Shown here: in pieces, positions 10,351-22,872 of the stretch
Layout: every line of letters starts with the position of its first letter
Numbering within the stretch: the first letter of the stretch is position 1
Assembly: GCA_963170055.1 (NCBI GenBank)
Contig: CAUJGJ010000093.1
Coordinates: 1,264,001-1,328,000 of the forward strand
Length of the DNA stretch: 64,000 nt
Source: Halisarca cf. caerulea
Taxonomy: Eukaryota; Porifera; Demospongiae; Chondrillida; Halisarcidae
Reading direction: 5' to 3'
Position numbers and translations under genes: made by a program
The notes under the pieces: generated by a model
Told to the model about the DNA's origin: nothing
The model's database searches: none
The model's input: the letters and a program-made list of their open reading frames with translations, nothing else

Positions 10351-13030
10351 GTAACTTTCATTTAAAGCAAATTTCAGCTTAAACAACTATTCCAATGTCT
10401 CTTTAAAATGTTAACGTTGCTAAATGTAATTTTATCATAAGATTAAAATTGTCAAAAATGCAAATATCTTAAAAACTGACTTAGTAACTTTCATTTAAAG
10501 CAAATTTCAGCTTAAACAACTATTCCAATGTCTCTTTAAAAATTTAACGTTGCTAAATTTAATTTTATCATAAGAATAAAATTGTCAAAGTTGCAAATAT
10601 CTTAAAAACTGACTTAGTAACTTTCATATAAAGCCAATTTCAGCTTAAACAACTATTCCAATGTCTCTTTAAAATGTTAATGTTTCTAAATTTAATTTTA
10701 TCATAAGAATAAAATTCCCAAAGTTGCAAATATCTTAAAAACTGACTTAGTAACTTTCATTTAAAGCAAATTTCAGCTTAAACAACTATTCCAATGTCTC
10801 TTTAAAATGTTAACGTTGCTAAATTTAATTTTATCATAAGAATAAAATTGTCAAAGTTGCAAATATCTTAAAAACTTACTTAGTAACTTTCATTTAAAGC
10901 AAATTTCAGCTTAAACAACTATTCCAATGTCTCTTTAAAATGTTAACGTTGCTAAATGTAATTTTATCATAAGATTAAAATTGTCAAAAATGCAAATATC
11001 TTAAAAACTGACTTAGTAACTTTCATTTAAAGCAAATTTCAGCTTAAACAACTATTCCAATGTCTCTTTAAAAATTTAACGTTGCTAAATTTAATTTTAT
11101 CATAAGAATAAAATTGTCAAAGTTGCAAATATCTTAAAAACTGACTTAGTAACTTTCATATAAAGCCAATTTCAGCTTAAACAACTATTCCAATGTCTCT
11201 TTAAAATGTTAATGTTTCTAAATTTAATTTTATCATAAGAATAAAATTCCCAAAGTTGCAAATATCTTAAAAACTGACTTAGTAACTTTCATTTAAAGCA
11301 AATTTCAGCTTAAACAACTATTCCAATGTCTCTTTAAAATGTTAACGTTGCTAAATGTAATTTTATCATAAGATTAAAATTGTCAAAAATGCAAATATCT
11401 TAAAAACTGACTTAGTAACTTTCATTTAAAGCAAATTTCAGCTTAAACAACTATTCCAATGTCTCTTTAAAAATTTAACGTTGCTAAATTTAATTTTATC
11501 ATAAGAATAAAATTGTCAAAGTTGCAAATATCTTAAAAACTGACTTAGTAACTTTCATATAAAGCCAATTTCAGCTTAAACAACTATTCCAATGTCTCTT
11601 TAAAATGTTAATGTTTCTAAATTAAATTTTATCATAAGAATAAAATTCCCAAAGTTGCAAATATCTTAAAAACTGACTCAGTAACTTTCATTTAAAGCAA
11701 ATTTCAGCTTAAACAACTATTCCAATGTCTCTTTAAAATGTTAACGTTGCTAAATTTAATTTTATCATAAGAATAAAATTGTCAAAGTTGAAAATATCTT
11801 AAAAACTGACTTAGTAACTTTCATATAAAGCCAATTTTAGCTTAAACAACTATTCCAATGTCTCTTTAAAATGTTAACGTTGCTAAATGTAATTTTATCA
11901 TAAGATTAAAATTGTCAAAAATGCAAATATCTTAAAAACTGACTTAGTAACTTTCATTTAAAGCAAATTTCAGCTTAAACAACTATTCCAATGTCTCTTT
12001 AAAAATTTAACGTTGCTAAATTTAATTTTATCATAAGAATAAAATTGTCAAAGTTGCAAATATCTTAAAAACTGACTTAGTAACTTTCATATAAAGCCAA
12101 TTTCAGCTTAAACAACTATTCCAATGTCTCTTTAAAATGTTAATGTTTCTAAATTTAATTTTATCATAAGAATAAAATTCCCAAAGTTGCAAATATCTTA
12201 AAAACTGACTTAGTAACTTTCATTTAAAGCAAATTTCAGCTTAAACAACTATTCCAATGTCTCTTTAAAATGTTAACGTTGCTAAATTTAATTTTATCAT
12301 AAGAATAAAATTCCCAAAGTTGCAAATTTCTTAAAAACTTACTTAGTAACTTTCATTTAAAGCAAATTTCAGCTTAAACAACTATTCCAATGTCTCTTTA
12401 AAATGTTAACGTTGCTAAATTTAATTTTATCATAAGAATAAAATTGTCAAAGTTGCAAATATCTTAAAAACTTACTTAGTAACTTTCATTTAAAGCAAAT
12501 TTCAGCTTAAACAACTATTCCAATGTCTCTTTAAAATGTTAACGTTGCTAAATGTAATTTTATCATAAGATTAAAATTGTCAAAAATGCAAATATCTTAA
12601 AAACTGACTTAGTAACTTTCATTTAAAGCAAATTTCAGCTTAAACAACTATTCCAATGTCTCTTTAAAAATTTAACGTTGCTAAATTTAATTTTATCATA
12701 TGAATAAAATTGTCAAAGTTGCAAATATCTTAAAAACTGACTTAGTAACTTTCATATAAAGCCAATTTCAGCTTAAACAACTATTCCAATGTCTCTTTAA
12801 AATGTTAATGTTTCTAAATTTAATTTTATCATAAGAATAAAATTCCCAAAGTTGCAAATATCTTAAAAACTGACTTAGTAACTTTCATTTAAAGCAAATT
12901 TCAGCTTAAACAACTATTCCAATGTCTCTTTAAAATGTTAACGTTGCTAAATTTAATTTTATCATAAGAATAAAATTCCCAAAGTTGCAAATATCTTAAA
13001 AACTTACTTAGTAACTTTCATTTAAAGCAA

Positions 13031-13163
13031 ATTTCAGCTTAAACAACTATTCCAATGTCTCTTTAAAATGTTAACGTTGCTAAATTTAATTTTATCATAA
13101 GAATAAAATTGTCAAAGTTGCAAATATCTTAAAAACTGACTTAGTAACTTTCATATAAAGCCA
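13031..13163 (+). repeat. Hybrid A/E-type monomer
   Basis: TTAACG and GTCAAAGTTGC as in type A, but with G at m108 and the ATATAAAGCCA tail as in C or E. It is followed by B' and then directly by F, so C and D are missing. The same hybrid is copied with the larger blocks. Confidence 0.75.
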
Positions 13164-14227
13164 ATTTTAGCTTAAACAACTATTCCAATGTCTCTTTAAA
13201 ATGTTAACGTTGCTAAATGTAATTTTATCATAAGATTAAAATTGTCAAAAATGCAAATATCTTAAAAACTGACTTAGTAACTTTCATTTAAAGCAAATTT
13301 CAGCTTAAACAACTATTCCAATGTCTCTTTAAAATGTTAACGTTGCTAAATTTAATTTTATCATAAGAATAAAATTCCCAAAGTTGCAAATATCTTAAAA
13401 ACTTACTTAGTAACTTTCATTTAAAGCAAATTTCAGCTTAAACAACTATTCCAATGTCTCTTTAAAATGTTAACGTTGCTAAATTTAATTTTATCATAAG
13501 AATAAAATTGTCAAAGTTGCAAATATCTTAAAAACTTACTTAGTAACTTTCATTTAAAGCAAATTTCAGCTTAAACAACTATTCCAATGTCTCTTTAAAA
13601 TGTTAACGTTGCTAAATGTAATTTTATCATAAGATTAAAATTGTCAAAAATGCAAATATCTTAAAAACTGACTTAGTAACTTTCATTTAAAGCAAATTTC
13701 AGCTTAAACAACTATTCCAATGTCTCTTTAAAAATTTAACGTTGCTAAATTTAATTTTATCATAAGAATAAAATTGTCAAAGTTGCAAATATCTTAAAAA
13801 CTGACTTAGTAACTTTCATATAAAGCCAATTTCAGCTTAAACAACTATTCCAATGTCTCTTTAAAATGTTAATGTTTCTAAATTTAATTTTATCATAAGA
13901 ATAAAATTCCCAAAGTTGCAAATATCTTAAAAACTGACTTAGTAACTTTCATTTAAAGCAAATTTCAGCTTAAACAACTATTCCAATGTCTCTTTAAAAT
14001 GTTAACGTTGCTAAATTTAATTTTATCATAAGAATAAAATTCCCAAAGTTGCAAATATCTTAAAAACTTACTTAGTAACTTTCATTTAAAGCAAATTTCA
14101 GCTTAAACAACTATTCCAATGTCTCTTTAAAATGTTAACGTTGCTAAATTTAATTTTATCATAAGAATAAAATTGTCAAAGTTGCAAATATCTTAAAAAC
14201 TTACTTAGTAACTTTCATTTAAAGCAA

Positions 14228-14360
14228 ATTTCAGCTTAAACAACTATTCCAATGTCTCTTTAAAATGTTAACGTTGCTAAATTTAATTTTATCATAAGAA
14301 TAAAATTGTCAAAGTTGCAAATATCTTAAAAACTTACTTAGTAACTTTCATTTAATGCAA
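14228..14360 (+). repeat. Type A' monomer (m129 T tail)
   Basis: Identical in diagnostic sites to type A except T at m129 (TTTAATGCAA). This is the first occurrence of this tail in the window. It always leads into type G or G' here, and the tail becomes one of the commonest in the right third of the array. Confidence 0.9.
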
Positions 14361-14493
14361 ATTTCAGCTTAAACAACTATTCCAATGTCTCTTTAAAATG
14401 CAAACGTTGCTAAATTTAATTTTATCATAAGAACAAAATTGTCAAAAATGCAAATATCTTAAAAACTGACTTAGTAACTTTCATTTAAAGCAA
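14361..14493 (+). repeat. Type G monomer, first of its class
   Basis: Marked by CA at m41-42 (TGCAAACG), C at m74 (GAACAAAATT) and GTCAAAAATG at m81-90. The m74 change mispairs the inverted-repeat arm and removes the AATAAA hexamer. G occurs only at 14361, 14893, 19149, 19681, 25929 and 26461. These fall in three duplicated pairs 532 bp apart. Confidence 0.9.
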
Positions 14494-14892
14494 ATTTCAG
14501 CTTAAACAACTATTCCAATGTCTCTTTAAAATGTTAACGTTGCTAAATGTAATTTTATCATAAGATTAAAATTGTCAAAAATGCAAATATCTTAAAAACT
14601 GACTTAGTAACTTTCATTTAAAGCAAATTTCAGCTTAAACAACTATTCCAATGTCCCTTTAAAAATTTAACGTTGCTAAATTTAATTTTATCATAAGAAT
14701 AAAATTGTCAAAGTTGCAAATATCTTAAAAACTTACTTAGTAACTTTCATTTAAAGCAAATTTCAGCTTAAACAACTATTCCAATGTCTCTTTAAAATGT
14801 TAACGTTGCTAAATTTAATTTTATCATAAGAATAAAATTGTCAAAGTTGCAAATATCTTAAAAACTTACTTAGTAACTTTCATTTAATGCAA
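14361..14892 (+). repeat. 4-mer G-B-C''-A' (532 bp)
   Basis: G, B, a C'' hybrid (GTCCC, run of five As, but type A end with T at m108) and A'. The G monomers at 14361 and 14893 are exactly 532 bp apart. The pair is repeated at 19149/19681 and 25929/26461 through the larger duplications. Confidence 0.85.
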
Positions 14893-15424
14893 ATTTCAGC
14901 TTAAACAACTATTCCAATGTCTCTTTAAAATGCAAACGTTGCTAAATTTAATTTTATCATAAGAACAAAATTGTCAAAAATGCAAATATCTTAAAAACTG
15001 ACTTAGTAACTTTCATTTAAAGCAAATTTCAGCTTAAACAACTATTCCAATGTCTCTTTAAAATGTTAACGTTGCTAAATGTAATTTTATCATAAGATTA
15101 AAATTGTCAAAAATGCAAATATCTTAAAAACTGACTTAGTAACTTTCATTTAAAGCAAATTTCAGCTTAAACAACTATTCCAATGTCCCTTTAAAAATTT
15201 AACGTTGCTAAATTTAATTTTATCATAAGAATAAAATTGTCAAAGTTGCAAATATCTTAAAAACTGACTTAGTAACTTTCATATAAAGCCAATTTCAGCT
15301 TAAACAACTATTCCAATGTCTCTTTAAAATGTTAATGTTTCTAAATTTAATTTTATCATAAGAATAAAATTCCCAAAGTTGCAAATATCTTAAAAACTGA
15401 CTTAGTAACTTTCATTTAAAGCAA

Positions 15425-15557
15425 ATTTCAGCTTAAACAACTATTCCAATGTCTCTTTAAAATTTTAACGTTGCTAAATTTAATTTTATCATAAGAATAA
15501 AATTCCCAAAGTTGCAAATATCTTAAAAACTGACTTAGTAACTTTCATATAAAGCCA
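15425..15557 (+). repeat. Type H monomer
   Basis: Marked by T at m40 (AAAATTTTAACG) with CCCAAAG, G at m108 and the ATATAAAGCCA tail. It lies between two D monomers (D-H-D). H recurs with that context at 20213, 22341, 26993, 29121 and later. The copies at 22341, 29121 and 33377 end ATATAAAGCAA, with m132 back to A. Confidence 0.88.
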
Positions 15558-16089
15558 ATTTCAGCTTAAACAACTATTCCAATGTCTCTTTAAAATGTTA
15601 ATGTTTCTAAATTTAATTTTATCATAAGAATAAAATTCCCAAAGTTGCAAATATCTTAAAAACTGACTTAGTAACTTTCATTTAAAGCAAATTTCAGCTT
15701 AAACAACTATTCCAATGTCTCTTTAAAATGTTAACGTTGCTAAATTTAATTTTATCATAAGAATAAAATTCCCAAAGTTGCAAATATCTTAAAAACTTAC
15801 TTAGTAACTTTCATTTAAAGCAAATTTCAGCTTAAACAACTATTCCAATGTCTCTTTAAAAATTTAACGTTGCTAAATTTAATTTTATCATAAGAATAAA
15901 ATTGTCAAAGTTGCAAATATCTTAAAAACTGACTTAGTAACTTTCATATAAAGCCAATTTCAGCTTAAACAACTATTCCAATGTCTCTTTAAAATGTTAA
16001 TGTTTCTAAATTTAATTTTATCATAAGAATAAAATTCCCAAAGTTGCAAATATCTTAAAAACTGACTTAGTAACTTTCATTTAAAGCAA

Positions 16090-19000
16090 ATTTCAGCTTA
16101 AACAACTATTCCAATGTCTCTTTAAAATGTTAACGTTGCTAAATGTAATTTTATCATAAGATTAAAATTGTCAAAAATGCAAATATCTTAAAAACTGACT
16201 TAGTAACTTTCATTTAAAGCAAATTTCAGCTTAAACAACTATTCCAATGTCTCTTTAAAAATTTAACGTTGCTAAATTTAATTTTATCATAAGAATAAAA
16301 TTGTCAAAGTTGCAAATATCTTAAAAACTGACTTAGTAACTTTCATATAAAGCCAATTTCAGCTTAAACAACTATTCCAATGTCTCTTTAAAATGTTAAT
16401 GTTTCTAAATTTAATTTTATCATAAGAATAAAATTCCCAAAGTTGCAAATATCTTAAAAACTGACTCAGTAACTTTCATTTAAAGCAAATTTCAGCTTAA
16501 ACAACTATTCCAATGTCTCTTTAAAATGTTAACGTTGCTAAATTTAATTTTATCATAAGAATAAAATTGTCAAAGTTGAAAATATCTTAAAAACTGACTT
16601 AGTAACTTTCATATAAAGCCAATTTTAGCTTAAACAACTATTCCAATGTCTCTTTAAAATGTTAACGTTGCTAAATGTAATTTTATCATAAGATTAAAAT
16701 TGTCAAAAATGCAAATATCTTAAAAACTGACTTAGTAACTTTCATTTAAAGCAAATTTCAGCTTAAACAACTATTCCAATGTCTCTTTAAAAATTTAACG
16801 TTGCTAAATTTAATTTTATCATAAGAATAAAATTGTCAAAGTTGCAAATATCTTAAAAACTGACTTAGTAACTTTCATATAAAGCCAATTTCAGCTTAAA
16901 CAACTATTCCAATGTCTCTTTAAAATGTTAATGTTTCTAAATTTAATTTTATCATAAGAATAAAATTCCCAAAGTTGCAAATATCTTAAAAACTGACTTA
17001 GTAACTTTCATTTAAAGCAAATTTCAGCTTAAACAACTATTCCAATGTCTCTTTAAAATGTTAACGTTGCTAAATTTAATTTTATCATAAGAATAAAATT
17101 CCCAAAGTTGCAAATTTCTTAAAAACTTACTTAGTAACTTTCATTTAAAGCAAATTTCAGCTTAAACAACTATTCCAATGTCTCTTTAAAATGTTAACGT
17201 TGCTAAATTTAATTTTATCATAAGAATAAAATTGTCAAAGTTGCAAATATCTTAAAAACTTACTTAGTAACTTTCATTTAAAGCAAATTTCAGCTTAAAC
17301 AACTATTCCAATGTCTCTTTAAAATGTTAACGTTGCTAAATGTAATTTTATCATAAGATTAAAATTGTCAAAAATGCAAATATCTTAAAAACTGACTTAG
17401 TAACTTTCATTTAAAGCAAATTTCAGCTTAAACAACTATTCCAATGTCTCTTTAAAAATTTAACGTTGCTAAATTTAATTTTATCATATGAATAAAATTG
17501 TCAAAGTTGCAAATATCTTAAAAACTGACTTAGTAACTTTCATATAAAGCCAATTTCAGCTTAAACAACTATTCCAATGTCTCTTTAAAATGTTAATGTT
17601 TCTAAATTTAATTTTATCATAAGAATAAAATTCCCAAAGTTGCAAATATCTTAAAAACTGACTTAGTAACTTTCATTTAAAGCAAATTTCAGCTTAAACA
17701 ACTATTCCAATGTCTCTTTAAAATGTTAACGTTGCTAAATTTAATTTTATCATAAGAATAAAATTCCCAAAGTTGCAAATATCTTAAAAACTTACTTAGT
17801 AACTTTCATTTAAAGCAAATTTCAGCTTAAACAACTATTCCAATGTCTCTTTAAAATGTTAACGTTGCTAAATTTAATTTTATCATAAGAATAAAATTGT
17901 CAAAGTTGCAAATATCTTAAAAACTGACTTAGTAACTTTCATATAAAGCCAATTTTAGCTTAAACAACTATTCCAATGTCTCTTTAAAATGTTAACGTTG
18001 CTAAATGTAATTTTATCATAAGATTAAAATTGTCAAAAATGCAAATATCTTAAAAACTGACTTAGTAACTTTCATTTAAAGCAAATTTCAGCTTAAACAA
18101 CTATTCCAATGTCTCTTTAAAATGTTAACGTTGCTAAATTTAATTTTATCATAAGAATAAAATTCCCAAAGTTGCAAATATCTTAAAAACTTACTTAGTA
18201 ACTTTCATTTAAAGCAAATTTCAGCTTAAACAACTATTCCAATGTCTCTTTAAAATGTTAACGTTGCTAAATTTAATTTTATCATAAGAATAAAATTGTC
18301 AAAGTTGCAAATATCTTAAAAACTTACTTAGTAACTTTCATTTAAAGCAAATTTCAGCTTAAACAACTATTCCAATGTCTCTTTAAAATGTTAACGTTGC
18401 TAAATGTAATTTTATCATAAGATTAAAATTGTCAAAAATGCAAATATCTTAAAAACTGACTTAGTAACTTTCATTTAAAGCAAATTTCAGCTTAAACAAC
18501 TATTCCAATGTCTCTTTAAAAATTTAACGTTGCTAAATTTAATTTTATCATAAGAATAAAATTGTCAAAGTTGCAAATATCTTAAAAACTGACTTAGTAA
18601 CTTTCATATAAAGCCAATTTCAGCTTAAACAACTATTCCAATGTCTCTTTAAAATGTTAATGTTTCTAAATTTAATTTTATCATAAGAATAAAATTCCCA
18701 AAGTTGCAAATATCTTAAAAACTGACTTAGTAACTTTCATTTAAAGCAAATTTCAGCTTAAACAACTATTCCAATGTCTCTTTAAAATGTTAACGTTGCT
18801 AAATTTAATTTTATCATAAGAATAAAATTCCCAAAGTTGCAAATATCTTAAAAACTTACTTAGTAACTTTCATTTAAAGCAAATTTCAGCTTAAACAACT
18901 ATTCCAATGTCTCTTTAAAATGTTAACGTTGCTAAATTTAATTTTATCATAAGAATAAAATTGTCAAAGTTGCAAATATCTTAAAAACTTACTTAGTAAC

Positions 19001-20877
19001 TTTCATTTAAAGCAAATTTCAGCTTAAACAACTATTCCAATGTCTCTTTAAAATGTTAACGTTGCTAAATTTAATTTTATCATAAGAATAAAATTGTCAA
19101 AGTTGCAAATATCTTAAAAACTTACTTAGTAACTTTCATTTAATGCAAATTTCAGCTTAAACAACTATTCCAATGTCTCTTTAAAATGCAAACGTTGCTA
19201 AATTTAATTTTATCATAAGAACAAAATTGTCAAAAATGCAAATATCTTAAAAACTGACTTAGTAACTTTCATTTAAAGCAAATTTCAGCTTAAACAACTA
19301 TTCCAATGTCTCTTTAAAATGTTAACGTTGCTAAATGTAATTTTATCATAAGATTAAAATTGTCAAAAATGCAAATATCTTAAAAACTGACTTAGTAACT
19401 TTCATTTAAAGCAAATTTCAGCTTAAACAACTATTCCAATGTCCCTTTAAAAATTTAACGTTGCTAAATTTAATTTTATCATAAGAATAAAATTGTCAAA
19501 GTTGCAAATATCTTAAAAACTTACTTAGTAACTTTCATTTAAAGCAAATTTCAGCTTAAACAACTATTCCAATGTCTCTTTAAAATGTTAACGTTGCTAA
19601 ATTTAATTTTATCATAAGAATAAAATTGTCAAAGTTGCAAATATCTTAAAAACTTACTTAGTAACTTTCATTTAATGCAAATTTCAGCTTAAACAACTAT
19701 TCCAATGTCTCTTTAAAATGCAAACGTTGCTAAATTTAATTTTATCATAAGAACAAAATTGTCAAAAATGCAAATATCTTAAAAACTGACTTAGTAACTT
19801 TCATTTAAAGCAAATTTCAGCTTAAACAACTATTCCAATGTCTCTTTAAAATGTTAACGTTGCTAAATGTAATTTTATCATAAGATTAAAATTGTCAAAA
19901 ATGCAAATATCTTAAAAACTGACTTAGTAACTTTCATTTAAAGCAAATTTCAGCTTAAACAACTATTCCAATGTCCCTTTAAAAATTTAACGTTGCTAAA
20001 TTTAATTTTATCATAAGAATAAAATTGTCAAAGTTGCAAATATCTTAAAAACTGACTTAGTAACTTTCATATAAAGCCAATTTCAGCTTAAACAACTATT
20101 CCAATGTCTCTTTAAAATGTTAATGTTTCTAAATTTAATTTTATCATAAGAATAAAATTCCCAAAGTTGCAAATATCTTAAAAACTGACTTAGTAACTTT
20201 CATTTAAAGCAAATTTCAGCTTAAACAACTATTCCAATGTCTCTTTAAAATTTTAACGTTGCTAAATTTAATTTTATCATAAGAATAAAATTCCCAAAGT
20301 TGCAAATATCTTAAAAACTGACTTAGTAACTTTCATATAAAGCCAATTTCAGCTTAAACAACTATTCCAATGTCTCTTTAAAATGTTAATGTTTCTAAAT
20401 TTAATTTTATCATAAGAATAAAATTCCCAAAGTTGCAAATATCTTAAAAACTGACTTAGTAACTTTCATTTAAAGCAAATTTCAGCTTAAACAACTATTC
20501 CAATGTCTCTTTAAAATGTTAACGTTGCTAAATTTAATTTTATCATAAGAATAAAATTCCCAAAGTTGCAAATATCTTAAAAACTTACTTAGTAACTTTC
20601 ATTTAAAGCAAATTTCAGCTTAAACAACTATTCCAATGTCTCTTTAAAAATTTAACGTTGCTAAATTTAATTTTATCATAAGAATAAAATTGTCAAAGTT
20701 GCAAATATCTTAAAAACTGACTTAGTAACTTTCATATAAAGCCAATTTCAGCTTAAACAACTATTCCAATGTCTCTTTAAAATGTTAATGTTTCTAAATT
20801 TAATTTTATCATAAGAATAAAATTCCCAAAGTTGCAAATATCTTAAAAACTGACTTAGTAACTTTCATTTAAAGCAA
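16090..20877 (+). repeat. 36-monomer (4788-bp) duplicated block, copy 2
   Basis: Follows copy 1 directly and repeats its monomer order, including GACTCAG at 16463, AAATTTCTT, CATATGAA, the G pair at 19149/19681 and H at 20213. It was later duplicated again as part of the 51-monomer block, so the region it defines exists three times in the window. Confidence 0.88.
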
Positions 20878-21808
20878 ATTTCAGCTTAAACAACTATTCC
20901 AATGTCTCTTTAAAATGTTAACGTTGCTAAATTTAATTTTATCATAAGAATAAAATTCCCAAAGTTGCAAATATCTTAAAAACTTACTTAGTAACTTTCA
21001 TTTAAAGCAAATTTCAGCTTAAACAACTATTCCAATGTCTCTTTAAAATGTTAACGTTGCTAAATTTAATTTTATCATAAGAATAAAATTCCCAAAGTTG
21101 CAAATATCTTAAAAACTTACTTAGTAACTTTCATTTAAAGCAAATTTCAGCTTAAACAACTATTCCAATGTCTCTTTAAAAATTTAACGTTGCTAAATTT
21201 AATTTTATCATAAGAATAAAATTGTCAAAGTTGCAAATATCTTAAAAACTGACTTAGTAACTTTCATATAAAGCCAATTTCAGCTTAAACAACTATTCCA
21301 ATGTCTCTTTAAAATGTTAATGTTTCTAAATTTAATTTTATCATAAGAATAAAATTCCCAAAGTTGCAAATATCTTAAAAACTGACTTAGTAACTTTCAT
21401 TTAAAGCAAATTTCAGCTTAAACAACTATTCCAATGTCTCTTTAAAATGTTAACGTTGCTAAATTTAATTTTATCATAAGAATAAAATTCCCAAAGTTGC
21501 AAATATCTTAAAAACTTACTTAGTAACTTTCATTTAAAGCAAATTTCAGCTTAAACAACTATTCCAATGTCTCTTTAAAATGTTAACGTTGCTAAATTTA
21601 ATTTTATCATAAGAATAAAATTGTCAAAGTTGCAAATATCTTAAAAACTTACTTAGTAACTTTCATTTAAAGCAAATTTCAGCTTAAACAACTATTCCAA
21701 TGTCTCTTTAAAATGTTAACGTTGCTAAATTTAATTTTATCATAAGAATAAAATTGTCAAAGTTGCAAATATCTTAAAAACTTACTTAGTAACTTTCATT
21801 TAATGCAA

Positions 21809-21941
21809 ATTTCAGCTTAAACAACTATTCCAATGTCTCTTTAAAATGCTAACGTTGCTAAATTTAATTTTATCATAAGAACAAAATTGTCAAAAATGCA
21901 AATATCTTAAAAACTGACTTAGTAACTTTCATTTAAAGCAA
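21809..21941 (+). repeat. Type G' monomer, first of its class
   Basis: Like type G (GAACAAAATT, GTCAAAAATG) but with only m41 changed (TGCTAACG). It is the first of a lineage that runs to the right end of the window and there splits into several 15-mer positions. G and G' coexist between 21.8 and 26.6 kb because of the 51-monomer duplication. Confidence 0.9.
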
Positions 21942-22739
21942 ATTTCAGCTTAAACAACTATTCCAATGTCTCTTTAAAATGTTAACGTTGCTAAATGTAA
22001 TTTTATCATAAGATTAAAATTGTCAAAAATGCAAATATCTTAAAAACTGACTTAGTAACTTTCATTTAAAGCAAATTTCAGCTTAAACAACTATTCCAAT
22101 GTCCCTTTAAAAATTTAACGTTGCTAAATTTAATTTTATCATAAGAATAAAATTGTCAAAGTTGCAAATATCTTAAAAACTGACTTAGTAACTTTCATAT
22201 AAAGCCAATTTCAGCTTAAACAACTATTCCAATGTCTCTTTAAAATGTTAATGTTTCTAAATTTAATTTTATCATAAGAATAAAATTCCCAAAGTTGCAA
22301 ATATCTTAAAAACTGACTTAGTAACTTTCATTTAAAGCAAATTTCAGCTTAAACAACTATTCCAATGTCTCTTTAAAATTTTAACGTTGCTAAATTTAAT
22401 TTTATCATAAGAATAAAATTCCCAAAGTTGCAAATATCTTAAAAACTGACTTAGTAACTTTCATATAAAGCAAATTTCAGCTTAAACAACTATTCCAATG
22501 TCTCTTTAAAATGTTAATGTTTCTAAATTTAATTTTATCATAAGAATAAAATTCCCAAAGTTGCAAATATCTTAAAAACTGACTTAGTAACTTTCATTTA
22601 AAGCAAATTTCAGCTTAAACAACTATTCCAATGTCTCTTTAAAATGTTAACGTTGCTAAATTTAATTTTATCATAAGAATAAAATTGTCAAAGTTGCAAA
22701 TATCTTAAAAACTTACTTAGTAACTTTCATTTAATGCAA
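21809..22739 (+). repeat. 7-mer HOR G'-B-C''-D-H-D-A' (931 bp)
   Basis: The next G' starts at 22740, exactly 931 bp on. The same 7-mer recurs at 28589-29519 and 32845-33775. A 9-mer form with one extra H-D pair (1197 bp) lies at 29520-30716 and 33776-34972. Confidence 0.85.
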
Positions 22740-22872
22740 ATTTCAGCTTAAACAACTATTCCAATGTCTCTTTAAAATGCTAACGTTGCTAAATTTAATT
22801 TTATCATAAGAACAAAATTGTCAAAAATGCAAATATCTTAAAAACTGACTTAGTAACTTTCATTTAAAGCAA

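Larger units (their letters stand above)
1..11301 (+). repeat. Domain I: mixed 5-mer (665 bp) and 4-mer (532 bp) HORs
   Basis: Reading monomer types in order gives A-B-C-D, E-B'-C-D, A-B-C-D, F-A-B-C-D, E-B'-C-D, three F-A-B-C-D units, two E-B'-C-D units, then shortened forms (F-A-B-D, F-A-B-C), F-A-B-C-D, E-B'-C-D, B'-C-D, F-A-B-C-D, F-A-B-C-D/B, C-D, F-A-B-C-D and A-B-C-D. Two related HORs, which share B-C-D and differ in their leading monomer(s), are therefore interspersed. Missing monomers and hybrid monomers mark unequal crossovers that were in register at the 133-bp level but out of register at the HOR level. No gene is present. Confidence 0.9.
11302..16089 (+). repeat. 36-monomer (4788-bp) duplicated block, copy 1
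   Basis: Starts B-C-D-E-B'-C-D-F-A-B-C and so on. Markers are GACTCAG at 11675, AAATTTCTT near 12325, CATATGAA near 12699, the G pair at 14361 and 14893, and H at 15425. All recur exactly 4788 bp downstream. Copy 1 has the private AAATTAAAT in the D monomer starting at 11568, which copy 2 lacks. Confidence 0.88.
16090..22872 (+). repeat. 51-monomer (6783-bp) duplicated block, copy 1
   Basis: Contains the second 36-monomer block plus 15 more monomers, among them the first two G' monomers (21809, 22740) and an H ending ATATAAAGCAA at 22341. Markers recur 6783 bp downstream, for example GACTCAG at 16463 and 23246. Confidence 0.9.
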
